A stretch of DNA of 64,000 nucleotides, taken from assembly GCA_013399875.1 (NCBI GenBank), contig VXAZ01000373.1, positions 1,071,564-1,135,563 on the forward strand, given 5' to 3'. The notes below the pieces were generated by a model. It worked only from the letters and a program-made list of their open reading frames with translations, ran no database searches and was not told the DNA's origin. Shown in pieces: positions 36,801 to 48,260 of this stretch; positions within the stretch are counted from its first letter, which is position 1; every line of letters starts with the position of its first letter. The stretch comes from Gymnorhina tibicen. Taxonomy: Eukaryota; Chordata; Aves; Passeriformes; Artamidae. A program made the translations under genes and the position numbers.

Positions 36801-39800
36801 TCTTTCATGGGATTTGAAAGCAATTTTCACCCATCTCTACAGAAACCACGTATTTCCCAAGAGTCACCTCTTTGGTTTCTTTGGTAATCTTCACAGAAAT
36901 TAGCATTTTTTGTGAATCAATCTTGTCACATCTGGCAATGAGTGGAACTGATGGAACTCACCTGGGTGTCCCTCAGTGGCCCTCAAGATGCATCCTGATC
37001 TTCCTTCTGCTCCTTTAGCATGAATTTCAGCCAAAACCAATCTGACTCGAAAAACATGAGGCCAAAATCTGCTCTTACCATTAGCTTTGTCAAAGGTATA
37101 AACCAAGAATAACCTGCCAGATGCATCTGAAGGCCTTTGAACCTGGGGCCAAAATGGCAGAGTCAGAGGTCTGGCAGAATGCATGCACCCATGTGTAAGC
37201 AGGGAGTGGACTGAAAGCCCTGGCAGCCATCAGGAGTGCTCCCGGACTCCAAGAGCCATAAATGATGGGTGAGTTAACTGGCATGAGGGTCCAATTAATA
37301 TGCCCCGTTATTGGACAGATTTTTCTAGCTCCACTCTCAGGGCTCTGGATTTTCTGAACAGACTTCTGGCAAAAATTTTCAACATTTAAGATGCATTTCA
37401 TCTGAGATAATTGTTTCTATCAATTACTAAATTAGTTTTTATTAGTTACTTAGCTGACACAGTGCAGTTCATAACTTGAGATGAATGCATGAAGCATTCA
37501 GGTCACTCTTCCTTCCTCAACAAGGAGGAGAGGGGATCAAAGAAGGCAACTGCTAAAGCTTGGAAATTAGCATGATATTGGGAAGACAATAAACCCCCAT
37601 GAGAGCAAAAGGAAAAGAAAAAGAATTAAGAGAAATCAGAAAGTACAATTACACAATTTCAATCTAGTAAACTAAGTTAGTGAGGCCAAGAGAGGGGAAA
37701 ATTTGAATCCAGGTCCAGTACTGGCATATGCTCATCTAATGCTTCTGCTGCAGAACATCACATAAGAAAACTGTGATTTTTTTTAAAGCTTCATAAGTGA
37801 TGTGCGTGCACATTCCTGTGACTTTTATTTGGAGTTGAATGTATGAATTTCCCCCAATGGAACTGAAAATCCTGCTCAAAGTACTCTGCTATCTAGACAG
37901 GCCAAGCAGCTCTTGTGGTAATGTAATGCTGCATAGATACAGTTGGTAAGAAGAAGGAGTAGCAGAAACAGTAATTTGGGGTGGGGGGAGGGAGTGTCCC
38001 TCTGAATTTCATAGAAATTCTTCTTTCACCTCGAATACTATACTGAATAGTCCAAACTTAGTATAGATTTAGGCAATCAGAAGTTAAATGTTGAGATAGA
38101 TATATATACATAGACACAGAACTAGCATGTGTTTTCTTCCTATTTACCATTTCTTTCATATTGGGTAGACAAAGATGTCAATTCTAATCTAATTTTAAAT
38201 TTTAAAGTACAGCAAGCTCCTGGAAAGAGTAAAAATACAAGATATTTATCTGACAAATGTTTTGAAAAGTCATGTTGCAAGCTTTCTCCACACTGTGAGA
38301 AAGTTACACTGTGCAGAGCACAGAAAGTTCTGTCTCAAAGTCTCATTCCTGTTGTGCTGTTAAGACTGCCTACACGAAAGTGTCACCTAGTGATTCCAAC
38401 TTTTGTCCAGATTAATAGCATCTGTCTGTGAAAGTCCTCTGCTTGTGTACTACGCATATAGTACATAGGTTGCAAATCACTGAATTTGCGTGCCTGTATA
38501 TGCCTGAATTGACCATTTGTGGTTGTGCACACGTTGCCCAGGAGAAGGAAGTAGCTACCAACTCTTAGAAATGCATAGCAATATGCTCTTTTCCGTACTG
38601 CCTTTCAGATTCTTCTTCTAAGAGATATAGCTCAGCAGGGACTGATTGCTTTCCCATTAGCTTTTCTACATTTACAAAACGTAAATTAATACAGACCACA
38701 TTAACACACAGTTCTACTAGATACATTACAAAGCCTGGAATTCCCTCCAAGACAAGCACCAATGCTTTCTTTCAGATTACTGTAAATCATGACTGGCCCA
38801 TTTTGACTTTTGACTAATGGGATGTGATACTGGAGATGTCCTTTGACTGGACAGGGTCAGATGTTTAGATGGACTTCTGCTGCTGTTGGCTCTGTGCAAC
38901 AAGAACCAACACTGCTGCTGGCTTCTGAGGAAAATGCTTTCCTCATTTATGCTTCTATGGTCCTCAAAAGCTGCTGTTCCTGCTGCCAAGAGGTGAGGCC
39001 ATGCAAAAGGGTATCATCTCAAATGATGAAAGTGCAACAAGTAGATTTCAGAGAAGTGGCAATAAAACAGATAAACAAGACTCAACCCAACAATGCAAAC
39101 ATTTGATTTTCAACTCTGTCTGATTTCCAGCTTCCATAAGTCCCACACATTCTACCAACATTGCTTAGTGCTCAAGATCTCTGGAAATAACCACAGAATT
39201 TCAGTTTTCTTCTCCAGGGACATATTTTGATTGCTCTAGTATAGTTTGCTATATATATTTAGTTTGCTGTAGTACACTTGCAAGTCCAAAATAACTTCTT
39301 AAAATCACAGAGTCTGTAGTCAGAGGCAGAGATCTTAGCTAATCCTTAGAGTCCAAGAAGTACTGTAAGACAGAGTAGACAAGTCTTAACGTTCACTACA
39401 TGATAAGGCCTCCAAGCATTGTTTTGTATTCACGAATGTCACAAGCAGACACAGTACAGAAAAGAGAGTGTGTATGAACTCTGAACTCTAATATGGATTG
39501 TGATAATGATAAGAACATAGGAGGCCTTTTTATTAATGCAAGGATTAAACAGAATGAGTGCTTGTGAGTGTAAGGTCCATATTTACCCCAAAAGAGTGAC
39601 TCATCACAGCTACACCAAGTGGAACACTGATCTGGTTCTGGTTTTAGGGATTTGTTGGGGTTTTTTTTTGGTTGCTGTTTGTTTGGTTTGGGTTTTCTTA
39701 ATTTTTTAAATCATAACTTAATTAAATCAGTTTCAGAAAGTTACTTACAGTTTGTCTAACAAGCTCTCAGGCTCTGGAGACTGTGTTTCATAATGAGTGA

Positions 39801-39970
39801 GTTTCAGGGTATTTGATATAGTACATCAAATAAGCAAGGGCTTTTTGAATCCAGCAACTAACAATTTGGGCATTTCAAGCCGTTTCTGAGATTGCATCCT
39901 GGAATTACAGAGACCTGGAGACCCGGCTCAAGGCTTTTCTGAAACTAAGCAAAATTCAGCTGCTCAAGAC
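33900..39970. other. Unique non-coding sequence, no supported gene
   Basis: About 6 kb with frames of up to 103 codons but no recognisable domain. There are T-rich patches (35,606-35,619 and 39,660-39,715) and a small perfect inverted repeat (TATTTGAT/ATCAAATA) at 39,810-39,832. Confidence 0.5.
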
Positions 39971-40139
39971 CTCAGGACTCATGTGGGACCAGGCTGCTCC
40001 TTCCACTGGAAAATGAGAAAAGTAGGGCTGAGAAGGGAGTCCTGGGAGACAGCTGTGTGGGAACGGACTTGCCTTTCTTCCTGCCACCAGGGGGGCGACT
40101 GGAGTTGCCCAGCACCACATAAACCCAGCCTGTCCCACA

Positions 40140-40147
40140 TATATAAG
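40140..40147 (+). promoter_or_regulatory. Candidate TATA box (TATATAAG)
   Basis: A perfect TATATAAG lies about 200 bases upstream of a near-ideal splice donor (GGAAG|GTAAGT, exon end 40,344). A start about 25-30 bases downstream would give a first exon of roughly 170 bases. The preceding 150 bases are more GC-rich than the surroundings. TATA-like strings are common in AT-rich DNA, so this is tentative. Confidence 0.3.
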
Positions 40148-40170
40148 CCTCGCTGTCCAAAGCCCTGTCA

Positions 40171-40344
40171 TGAACAAACCACTGGAAAGAGATATTTTAC
40201 TGCCTTGGCAGGGCACTGTCCTAGACAGCTGATGGCTTTGCCGATTCCTCAGGCTGGTGTTGGGAATGTTGGATTTTTTTGTGAAATTTACTTCCCAATA
40301 CTTAATTTTCACATATAGAGACAAGATACCCAGTATCTTGGAAG
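40171..40344 (+). other. Candidate 5' non-coding first exon
   Basis: Defined by the TATA-like box at 40,140 on the left and by the donor GGAAG|GTAAGT on the right. No long coding frame begins and remains open across it with a convincing product. If real it is a 5' UTR exon. Its likely partner is the block at 41,902-42,007, whose acceptor is the next strong one downstream on this strand. Confidence 0.25.
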
Positions 40345-41283
40345 GTAAGTCTCTTTCTGTTTGCTTTCTCTGTGCTTTTGAAGGTACAGTGTACAAACAA
40401 GGCATCCAGTTGCAGACTATCACCTACCAAGGGTCCACTGCACTGGAACCAAATGCAAAAAATGGATCTAAAGTGAAAGCTCACAGTCAAAAAAATTGGG
40501 GTTCTGTGCAAAAACCAATGTATAATTTTCAACAGAGCAAATAGTTTCCACTTGTTCAGTCTCTGCTGTACTTATGGCCATTAGGGACCTGGTATCATTT
40601 CTCAGACATGTATGAGTGGATAGACCCAGTGCCCTAAAGGAATTCCAGTTAATGACTCCAAGGTCATTACCTTGTGTTCTTCCTACACAAGCTCTCAAGC
40701 GATTTTAGTTGGCTATATTATCCTTTGCTTCCCCTGCTAAAAACAATCTTGCTGGCAGTGCTGCTTTTCCTCAGTAGAAGTAGCCACATTTCAATGACGG
40801 GTGACGTGAGCTCTGCAAACACAGAGCCAAATTCCACGGTAACGCAAGAGCATGTATTTATGACAGCAATGGATTTGTGCCTGGTTGCACTGTGGCTGTA
40901 GGAGGCTGACAGATGATAAAATTGTCTGGGGTAAGAAGCATTATAAAGTTTTACTGATGGAGCTATGGTAGGCAAGTTCTATCACAAATCTCTTTAAGGG
41001 TCCCATGCTAAGTCTTTCAAAATACCAGGTATTTACACAAATGTATTTCAGAATTCATCCATAAGTTATTTGCCTTTCATCCTTCATTAAGTCCATTCTT
41101 CCCTCCAAAAACCTGATACTTTGTTATTTTTAAAGCACAGCTTGCTTTATTAAAAGCTATGGAAAATTGGTCATCAGTGGTATACTACAAAAACTAGTAT
41201 TTCATTCGGAGATGCTGAAAGACCTGCAGCATCATCAGCCTTGGCTTGCAGCTAGATTGCTATAAAATGGGTCCTCAAAAGCA

Positions 41284-41311
41284 CGTGTGTGTATGTGTGT
41301 GTGTGTGTGTG
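41284..41311. repeat. (GT)n dinucleotide microsatellite
   Basis: About 28 bases of GT units with one TAT interruption. Confidence 0.95.
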
Positions 41312-41901
41312 AAATTACCCAAGTGGAAAAGGAATTTCTGACATGTAAACAACTATTTGTCTCCTGCAGTCTTGAGCATGGACCCATTATCTTATCGTTT
41401 GTTAGCAGCCTATTGAATTCACATAATCAGTAATAGTTTCTGGAAGCTGTTTGGCAAGCAGAGATGGAAATTACTAACTCACAGCTGGGTAAGAAAAAAT
41501 GGCAAATACACACGTTGTGCTTGCTCTCTTCCCCCCCTCTTCCTTGGACACTGTAGATTTATTGCCTCACGGTATTCACAGATGATGTTTTCATAGTCAC
41601 TAATGAGGTCCCAGCAGTTTTTTAACAATAACAGGACATTACTACTCCTAAGATATATTATGTGTTTTCCCCATTTTTCTCCATTTTGGTTGAACACTCA
41701 GAAGTGTGCTAGTTTAAAAATCTCCTGGTTTATTATTATTATGATTGATAGTCCGGTCATGTGACCTAAACGACTGCTGAGGTGCAACTTTTCAATTGCT
41801 AATTTGTATAAAAATGTAAAATTTAATATTTTAACATGCTGTTCATGGTTTTGTATGTAAAAATGACAAAACACTTCTTTGGTTGTTTTTGTTTCTACTA
41901 G

Positions 41902-42007
41902 TGGAAAGGCAGCACAGCAAAGATCAATTTCCAGTAGTGTTGTGCATTCATTTTTGCTCCCTGCAAGAATCTGGCTTCAGCCGATCACAATGACAGAGAT
42001 ACACAAG
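41902..42007 (+). other. Exon-like block with a start codon near its 3' end
   Basis: A T-rich acceptor (ttgtttttgtttctactag) precedes this 106-base block, and a strong donor ACAAG|GTAAGA follows it. An ATG in fair context (gatcacaATGa) at 41,990 opens six codons, MTEIHK, that end exactly at the donor (phase 0). This is the arrangement expected of a 5' exon with a mostly untranslated leader. The encoded residues are too few to identify a gene. The block may be fortuitous. Confidence 0.3.
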
Positions 42008-44798
42008 GTAAGATGAAAATATTTACTGGAAATAGTTAAAATTAATTTGTTTGGAGACCTATGGTCCTTCTAGGCTTATTCAGCAAAACCGATTCATTCA
42101 GATACTGATTCAGGAAAGCACATAAATATTTGCTTTATTTTATACTCGTGTTTTAGTTATACTAACCTGCAGATAAGCCTGAGGGGTTTCATTTTCATGA
42201 ATTTGAGCTTTAATGCATGACTCTTCCACAATAAAAAGTGTGTTTCACTTAGAATAGCTGGTAGCATGCTGCTTTCTGATGTTAGATACAGAAGCTGCTG
42301 TCATTTAAGATCATAATACTTAGAGGCTGTTCAAGATAAAGTCACATTTAATGTGTGAGTATTTAATAAGCCCTAATATGTAAACCTAAGCAAAGCCGAG
42401 TTTAGGAGATCAGCCTCTCATCCACCTAGTTCTCTGCAGAATGAATTTTGCTATCTTCTTTGCCTGTGATTTGAAATCTTTGCTCTAAAATGTGAACCTC
42501 AAGAGTTTTCTGCTGGACAGACACTTGGAGCAAGCACCATTCTTAATACCCAAACTGTCCAAGGTCCCAGCTACACCAGTATCTACATAGTGACTTCTAG
42601 TATCTACATAGTCGCATAGTGACTTCACGGATATGGGACTATGCACACATCTAAAGTTAACCTTGGGTGTAGCCTTTCACAGGTTTTGGGACCAAAGAAG
42701 CTGTTTGGTGCGAATGAGAAAAGCTGTGGTCAGGAAAGCTCCTGGAGCTGCTATTTTCACAATTAGCTCATGCACCCTTCATAACACCTCCCAAGCCCCT
42801 TAGGTCTGCACACAGACCTGCTGTGCTCTTCAGAGAGTACCTGAGACAGAGGACAAAGTCCACACCCACTGAAATCAACAGGAGATTTGCCAAAATTCTT
42901 TTTCTTTTTTTTTCTTTTTATTTCAGTAATTCTCCTTAGTCTACATTCCTCTCCCCTTCTCTTTTCCCTTTGCAGATGCTTTAGAAGGCAAGGCAGTAGG
43001 CCCAATGGACGAGAGGATGTGGTATAGTGGGTAAATTCCCATAACCTGGGAAGCAGAGCAAAGATTTTCTTTGGTCTAATTTCTGTCCCTTTTGGTGTAA
43101 ACTAGATTTTGCCAGGAATTTTAGTTATTTCAAAATACCCTGTTCTATAATTTCATTCCTGAGAGATACAGGGATGAGGGGCTGCAGCTCTGGTTTTGCA
43201 AACTTTGATCCTGAGTCTGTATAGAGATCCTCATGGCTAGGCATTTTGTTCTGCTGAAGCTGGATTAGATGACAGTTAGTTGGATTTTAATGCAGTAATT
43301 TGTAAGCATGGACTCTTCAGTCCCGTGCTCTTTTTCAACCAGTTGCCAGGTTCAGTCAACAAATGGTTCCAATTTTGCCCCACCTCAAATTCTTCTGACG
43401 TAAATTTTAATGGAAAGCTGTCACTTTGAAAACCCGAAAACTCTGTCAAGGAGCTCAACATTTCATTAACAGATATACTTGCAGCCATTATCAGCCACTT
43501 GCTCCTGGCAACATCCCAGGGTGCTCTCCTAGATACAGTGGAAGTCTGCCCTTTGTAGCTGTTAAAGCTGTAATATTTTCCTTGAAAGTTACTCGTAAGA
43601 GTCTTATCCCCAAGCCCCTAGTATCTCCCCCTCTCTTTGAACTGCTTAGACTATTCCTAGTGACTGAAAAAGAGCCAGTCCTTTAGAGCAAATAACTGAA
43701 AAGTGCAGAGATGGTGGAAGAAAATCACAGAAACCTAAGGGAAAATAATTTTCTTTTTATTTGGAATCACCATGTCTCCATCAAAGGTTTTCTCTTTCCC
43801 TTTGGCATTACATTCTCACAGCTCTTAATTATCTCACCTGCCTGACAGTGTTCAAACACACATCAGGTTTCCATTCCCATTTTGGAATCATTTTTCTTTT
43901 CATGAGGCTCAGCTACAAAGGGGAAGAGAAGCATTTTGAGCATTTGGTGATGCTCAAAATTAAGAAAATACCAATTTGTTTGATGAGTGGCAGAACTAGT
44001 GAAGCCTTGTCTCCTACAGGATTGTCTTTGTTCTTCTGCCTATTACCCCAAAAACCCGCTCAACTTCCTCTGAAAGCCCTATCAGAGATAAACGGAATTT
44101 ACTGTGGCTAGTTCACGTTAATGCATGGGCTGACCAACCAGCTCTCTGCAACCAAAGAAAATGCACAAAGGGTGAATAAAAAATGTTTTCCCTGCTGTGT
44201 TGTGAGGGGTGGGAGCAGATAAAGAGCTCTTCTCCATCCAGCTGCCAGTTTTCCTGAGGTTTGTGAGCTTCCTACCCCTCTTCTACACAGCGTAGGAAAT
44301 GTGAAGAGGACTCAAAACATGCTGACAGTTGGTAAAAACTACCAAATACCATGATTACAAAATCTTCATTTTTGTACACGTCAATTAAAAAACGGGGATA
44401 CAGTTCTAAGTGCCTCAGGTGGCTCTGTCCTTCACAGATAGTTGAAGTTATCTTGCTCCCAGCACAGGCAGAGACTTCTGGTTCCTGCTGAAGTCTCAGC
44501 TCTGAGGTGGAGAGGAGATGCTGCTGCTGACTCCTTCCAAAACTGCTTGTCCCACAGAGGGCGGGGCTTCCTCTGGTTATGAGCTTGTTAGAGGGAAGTG
44601 GTGACATGCTGAAGTTTCAAGCACAAAGGGGTAGTGTGGAATCATCCCACAAAGCATCTGACTTGGAGTGCAGAACAAAGTACCAGGAAAAGCAGTGTAA
44701 TGCAAAAATGTGGATCCATTTCCCTGCCCTTTATTCATACGTTCCATAAAAGAAAAATGCTTTTTCTCATAAAGAAAGCTCCAAATCTCTTCTCTCAG

Positions 44799-44867
44799 AA
44801 AAGTGATTTGAGGGGCTACTTTGGGAGTAAGTCATTGCAGGCTGGTCGTTTGCAGAACTCTTGCAAG
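44799..44867 (+). other. Exon-like block, 23 open codons, phase 0 at both ends
   Basis: The acceptor aaatctcttctctcag and the donor TGCAAG|GTAAGA enclose 69 bases (23 whole codons). The frame that is open through the block and upstream of it starts KSDLRGYFGSKS and ends in NSCK. Phase 0 on both sides makes it compatible with the MTEIHK block at 41,902-42,007. No domain or family is recognised, so this is a weak prediction. Confidence 0.25.
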
Positions 44868-45108
44868 GTAAGAGTAAGAGCCTCAGGTAAATGTTCTGTT
44901 GGAAACAATTCCCTCTAGACCAAGGTGTCTAGGAAGTGTTTGCCACAGAAGGATGTTGTGATGGACAGAACCTGCCCAGATTAGACCTGGAGGAAAGATG
45001 CTCGCATCACTATTTGCATTTTAAATATGAAGGGTGTTATAAATGAATCGGTTAATTCATGCTCAGATATGAAATATCATACTGTTAAATTGTGTCTTGA
45101 ATCCTGGT

Positions 45109-45122
45109 GGGGGGGGGGGGGG
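45109..45122. repeat. G14 homopolymer at the gap edge
   Basis: Fourteen consecutive G residues directly precede the run of N inside the LTR. They are a plausible cause of sequencing or assembly failure, and the true length is uncertain. Confidence 0.9.
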
Positions 45123-45265
45123 NNNNNNNNNNNNNNNNNNNNNNNNNNNNNNNNNNNNNNNNNNNNNNNNNNNNNNNNNNNNNNNNNNNNNNNNNNNNNN
45201 NNNNNNNNNNNNNNNNNNNNNNNNNNNNNNNNNNNNNNNNNNNNNNNNNNNNNNNNNNNNNNNNN
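45123..45265. other. Assembly gap (143 N)
   Basis: Only N characters. The gap lies in the U3 part of the LTR, so the LTR length of 675 bases is only as accurate as the gap size. Confidence 1.
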
Positions 45266-45270
45266 AGTGC

Positions 45271-45345
45271 TAACGGGCAATCAGAACTCAGATGTGTGAG
45301 AACTCCTCCCTGGCCGGGTGATAACGGGCGGATCGGAACCGAGAT
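45271..45345 (+). repeat. Imperfect 51-base tandem repeat in LTR U3
   Basis: TAACGGGCAATCAGAACTCA (from 45,271) recurs as TAACGGGCGGATCGGAACCG (from 45,322), each followed by AGAT. This gives a degenerate period of about 51 bases that begins directly after the gap. Direct repeats in U3 are typical retroviral enhancer units, and further copies may be hidden in the gap. Confidence 0.6.
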
Positions 45346-45709
45346 ATGGAACATCGAGAAACATCTGATAACACTCCCCGGTGATATACAAAATAATCAA
45401 GGACAGGATGAGCTTTTGTCCACCTTAGTTCTTTGAATAGAACTCCTTCTTTGAATATGTTGAATAAAACTTAATCTCCAAAACTCCGAACTCTGCACGA
45501 AACATAGTATATAAGCCCACTGCAAAAAGCAGCAGTTGTGAACAAGGGAGGTTTTGGCTCGATAGAGGTCAAAACCTGCGTTCACCCAGTTCCAACCCCG
45601 GGCTTGGAACTGTGACTTTTCGATCGTGGCATCGCGTTTCCGATATTTCGGCCATTCAATAAATTTATGTTATTTTATATTACCGAATTTGCCTATGATA
45701 TTTATTTCA

Positions 45710-46366
45710 AGGGTGTTTGGAGGTGTATGTCTTCCCCTGCATGCTATGGGGAAGCTATTCCAGGGAGAAGCTGTTGCTGGCAAGGATGTCTCTGTTTCTG
45801 GTGCTGCCTCCCCTTGCTGGTGCTTTGTGAATTACAGGAGCAGGGACGATATGGTGCATGAGGGCCACAGGATGGGACACAGTCCGTCCTTGAAGAGCCC
45901 TGCTCCTGCACAGCCTGGTGCACTGGCTTCCTTCTGTGTCTCCCCTGTCTCATTTCCACTGTGCACAGGCAGAGGTTGCCATCCCATTTTAAAGAGAATG
46001 ATTTGTTTTCCTTCACAGTGTACCAAGGAACAGCTGCCACAGCCTGATAGTGGGTAGGATCTGTGGTGGAACAGCCATGGATGTGCAGATTCATCCTGTC
46101 CCCATGTTTTCCTCCATTCTGTTCTATGTCCATTGCTTATCAGCCTTGGCCAGACACAGGCAGGTGATAACAACCCCAGGAGTGCTGCAGTATCTGCACG
46201 CCTTTACCTATACCCCATGTTCCACTGCTTTTATTTATCTCTCAATGTAGGCAAAAATGCTGTCTGCTCTGAAATGCTGCTACAAAACCTGTCACTGGCT
46301 TCTGAAGAAATTCTTATTATCTGGAGATACATCAACCAGGAAGAGATCTGTGAAGGCCAATGGGCT
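45710..46366. other. Unassigned sequence between two LTR-like blocks
   Basis: A 143-codon frame (45,626-46,057) overlaps the LTR end and continues here, but it shows no retroviral or cellular domain. I see no gag, pol or env motif, so I take this as host flanking DNA. Confidence 0.4.
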
Positions 46367-46959
46367 TGTTGACAAAGGACTCATAACAGTCCCCTGGAGG
46401 GGAGAACCCTAAGAGATCCTCAGAATTATGGTGACAGAAAAGGCCTCTCCCAGGATGCTTTGTTTCATTATGTAAATTTACCCCAGTTCTGCTTCCCTGG
46501 TTGGCCAGTTGGCCCCCCTGTCCCCTTCTACCCTACATGTCCCTGATCCAGAAACTTCTCCCTTCCCCACTCTCCCATTGGCCCTTGTTCATCGCCACTC
46601 CCTCAGAGTTTCCCCACTGGCTCCCGTACCCTAGTCCTGCCTATGTACTGCCCCTGTGCCCTCAGACCATTGGTCCCTGATGCTTTCCCCACCCCCCTAT
46701 GTAATCTTGGACACACCCCCCCATTGTTCTGGGTCTTTTCGTCACTGGAACCCTTCCTGCACGAGGCTGAATAAACCTCTGCTGTGGAACTCATATATGA
46801 GGACCCTTCCTGCCTCTTTGATGTCAACTTGTTGAAGAAGCTATCGGGGGTGTGTGTGTGCGTGAGTGTGTGAATGTGCAGTGGCTCTGCCGAGCGACTT
46901 TCTGCTGGAGTCAGTTCGGAAGGTCGTGGCACCCCACCAGAACACCCCCCGAACTGACA
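46367..46959 (+). mobile_element. Probable second LTR, different family, no target duplication seen
   Basis: TGTTGACAAAGG opens and GAACTGACA closes a block with an LTR-like layout. It has a C-rich U3 with several inverted CCAAT words (cattggccc, ccattggtccc), a degenerate TATA box TATGTAA at 46,698, an AATAAA at 46,770-46,775, and then a GT-rich U5. The flanks (gggct left, agtgg right) do not match, so either the ends are set wrongly or the copy is truncated or recombined. It shows no similarity to the LTR at 45.0 kb. Family not identified. Confidence 0.6.
46847..46872. repeat. Short GT-rich repeat within LTR-like block
   Basis: GTGTGTGTGTGCGTGAGTGTG-type sequence in the presumed U5. The overlapping minus-strand His/Thr-rich frame is only its translation. 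Confidence 0.8.
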
Positions 46960-47829
46960 AGTGGCATCTCGCTAGACAGAAGTAATATTTCAGCTGAACT
47001 CAATCAGGCTTTTCCCTAAGAGCAAAGCAATTATGGTTATTGTGTAAGTGCCTAAAAATGTGTTTCCATGGGGTAGATGTCCATGCCTGTTTCTGGCAGA
47101 GGACTCAGCCAGTGCTCATGGATGCCTGTCATTCTTTGCAGAGGCATGGGGACCCCCCATGAGGAGAACCCAGTGAAAGACTGGGACACAGATTTGATGG
47201 AGAGAGCTCACTCCTCGATGGACCCTGTGCAAGCAAGTGTCCTCCATCAGCCTCATCTCCTCTGTGGGGAAACTGAAGCCAAGAAGTAAAGGCTGGATGT
47301 TCACAGTGTACTTTAAACTCAAATGCCCTGATTTGGAAAGGTACAAGGCATCAGTGCATCCCATTGACTGTGGTTGGTAGTATAAGGCCCCTCACATGTC
47401 AGATCCCTTGTTTAGGGCCCTAAATGTAGAACTTGAACTCCCAGCAAGGTGAGAAATATTAGCCATGGATTGTTACTACTATGTGCACAGCAAAGCTAGG
47501 AAACTTGCTTTGATTTCAGAGCTACAGAACAGGCAAAGCATAGTCTTAGACTGAAAGTTTCTCCAAACTATGCTTTTTCTATTACAGAGTTAATCTGTCT
47601 CCAAAGCTCTCTCTTTTGTTTTAACTGGAACAGAGGAGAAAAGATTAATAAGATTAAAATAGAAGAATAATTTTCTCAGGTCATTTACTTCCTCTCTTTA
47701 GTTTTATGTAATGATGGAGGACAAGGCAGTTAACTTGTTCTTACTATGAGTACTCAGTACAATATAGTATTACCCAAGGAAAAATCTTTCATTTCAACTA
47801 CTCAATTATTTTCTGGTTATGTCCGGTTT
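46960..47829. other. Unique non-coding sequence, nothing recognised
   Basis: No plausible exon or repeat recognised. Confidence 0.45.
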
Positions 47830-48260
47830 AAAAGAAAAGGCGAGACTGACTTGGCTCAGTTTGAAGAATTGAACGTGAATTGACAATTTGCAGATTTGGA
47901 CACCCCCTGGCCTCCCACACACAAATTCATAAATACAGGGATAATATGATAAATATATCCACTGATCATTTGAAATTCCAGATAATTTAAAACTGGTAGA
48001 CCTCTGCTTGGAGACTTTCTTTCCCTGGCTGATTCAATATGTGCTGTTACCTCAAGTCCAAATCAGCCTCACACAAAGTCGCTGAAAGCTTTATGTGCTC
48101 TGAGAACACACCACACCTAATTGAAGTAGGACATGGTTTCCTCGCCCTAAAGAGAGATTGCAGAGTTACAAATAATAGTTCAATTGCCCAATGTATTTTT
48201 AATGGATTAAAATTAATAAATGATATCTTATTCTGGCCCCTTCTGGTGTAATGTAATTCT
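47830..48260. promoter_or_regulatory. Candidate conserved non-coding element
   Basis: A stretch rich in TAAT, CAATT and ATTA words (caattgcccaatg, ggattaaaattaataaatga) with intact unique texture. Frames of about 70 codons are open on both strands at 48,039-48,271, which reflects few stop codons rather than coding. It resembles vertebrate homeodomain-bound enhancers by composition only. Confidence 0.25.

Larger units (their letters stand above)
45035..45709 (+). mobile_element. Solo LTR of an endogenous retrovirus (interrupted by gap)
   Basis: The element starts TGTTATAAAT and ends with the reverse complement of TGAAATAAAT, an imperfect terminal inverted repeat with the canonical TG...CA ends. 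It is flanked by a perfect 4-base target duplication, aggg (45,031-45,034 and 45,710-45,713). Inside are a TATA box TATATAAG (45,508-45,515) and a polyadenylation signal AATAAA (45,658-45,663), giving a U3-R-U5 order on the plus strand. No primer-binding site or internal gene follows, so it is a solo LTR left by recombination. A 4-base duplication is usual for gammaretrovirus-like (class I) elements, but the family is not identified. CpGs are frequent, suggesting a fairly recent insertion. Confidence 0.85.

Noticed and set aside
39810..39832. Perfect 8-base inverted repeat TATTTGAT/ATCAAATA as a hairpin RNA or binding site
   Set aside because: It is too short and AT-rich to be meaningful; many such palindromes are expected by chance.
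40084..40099. CTCF-like string ccaccaggggggcgac
   Set aside because: The G-run is one base longer than the CTCF core spacing, so the match breaks across the motif. Retained only as context for the nearby TATA-like box.
39956..40423. 155-codon minus-strand open frame, the longest in the window
   Set aside because: No signal, domain, composition bias or family likeness. This length is expected by chance in 64 kb, and it overlaps frames on the other strand.
45626..46057. 143-codon frame starting inside the solo LTR
   Set aside because: It begins in LTR sequence, crosses the target duplication into flanking DNA and has no retroviral or cellular motif.
46959..46985. Primer-binding site after the second LTR-like block (tggcatctcgctagacag)
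   Set aside because: It has the expected TGG start two bases after CA, but it does not fit any tRNA 3' end that I can recall.
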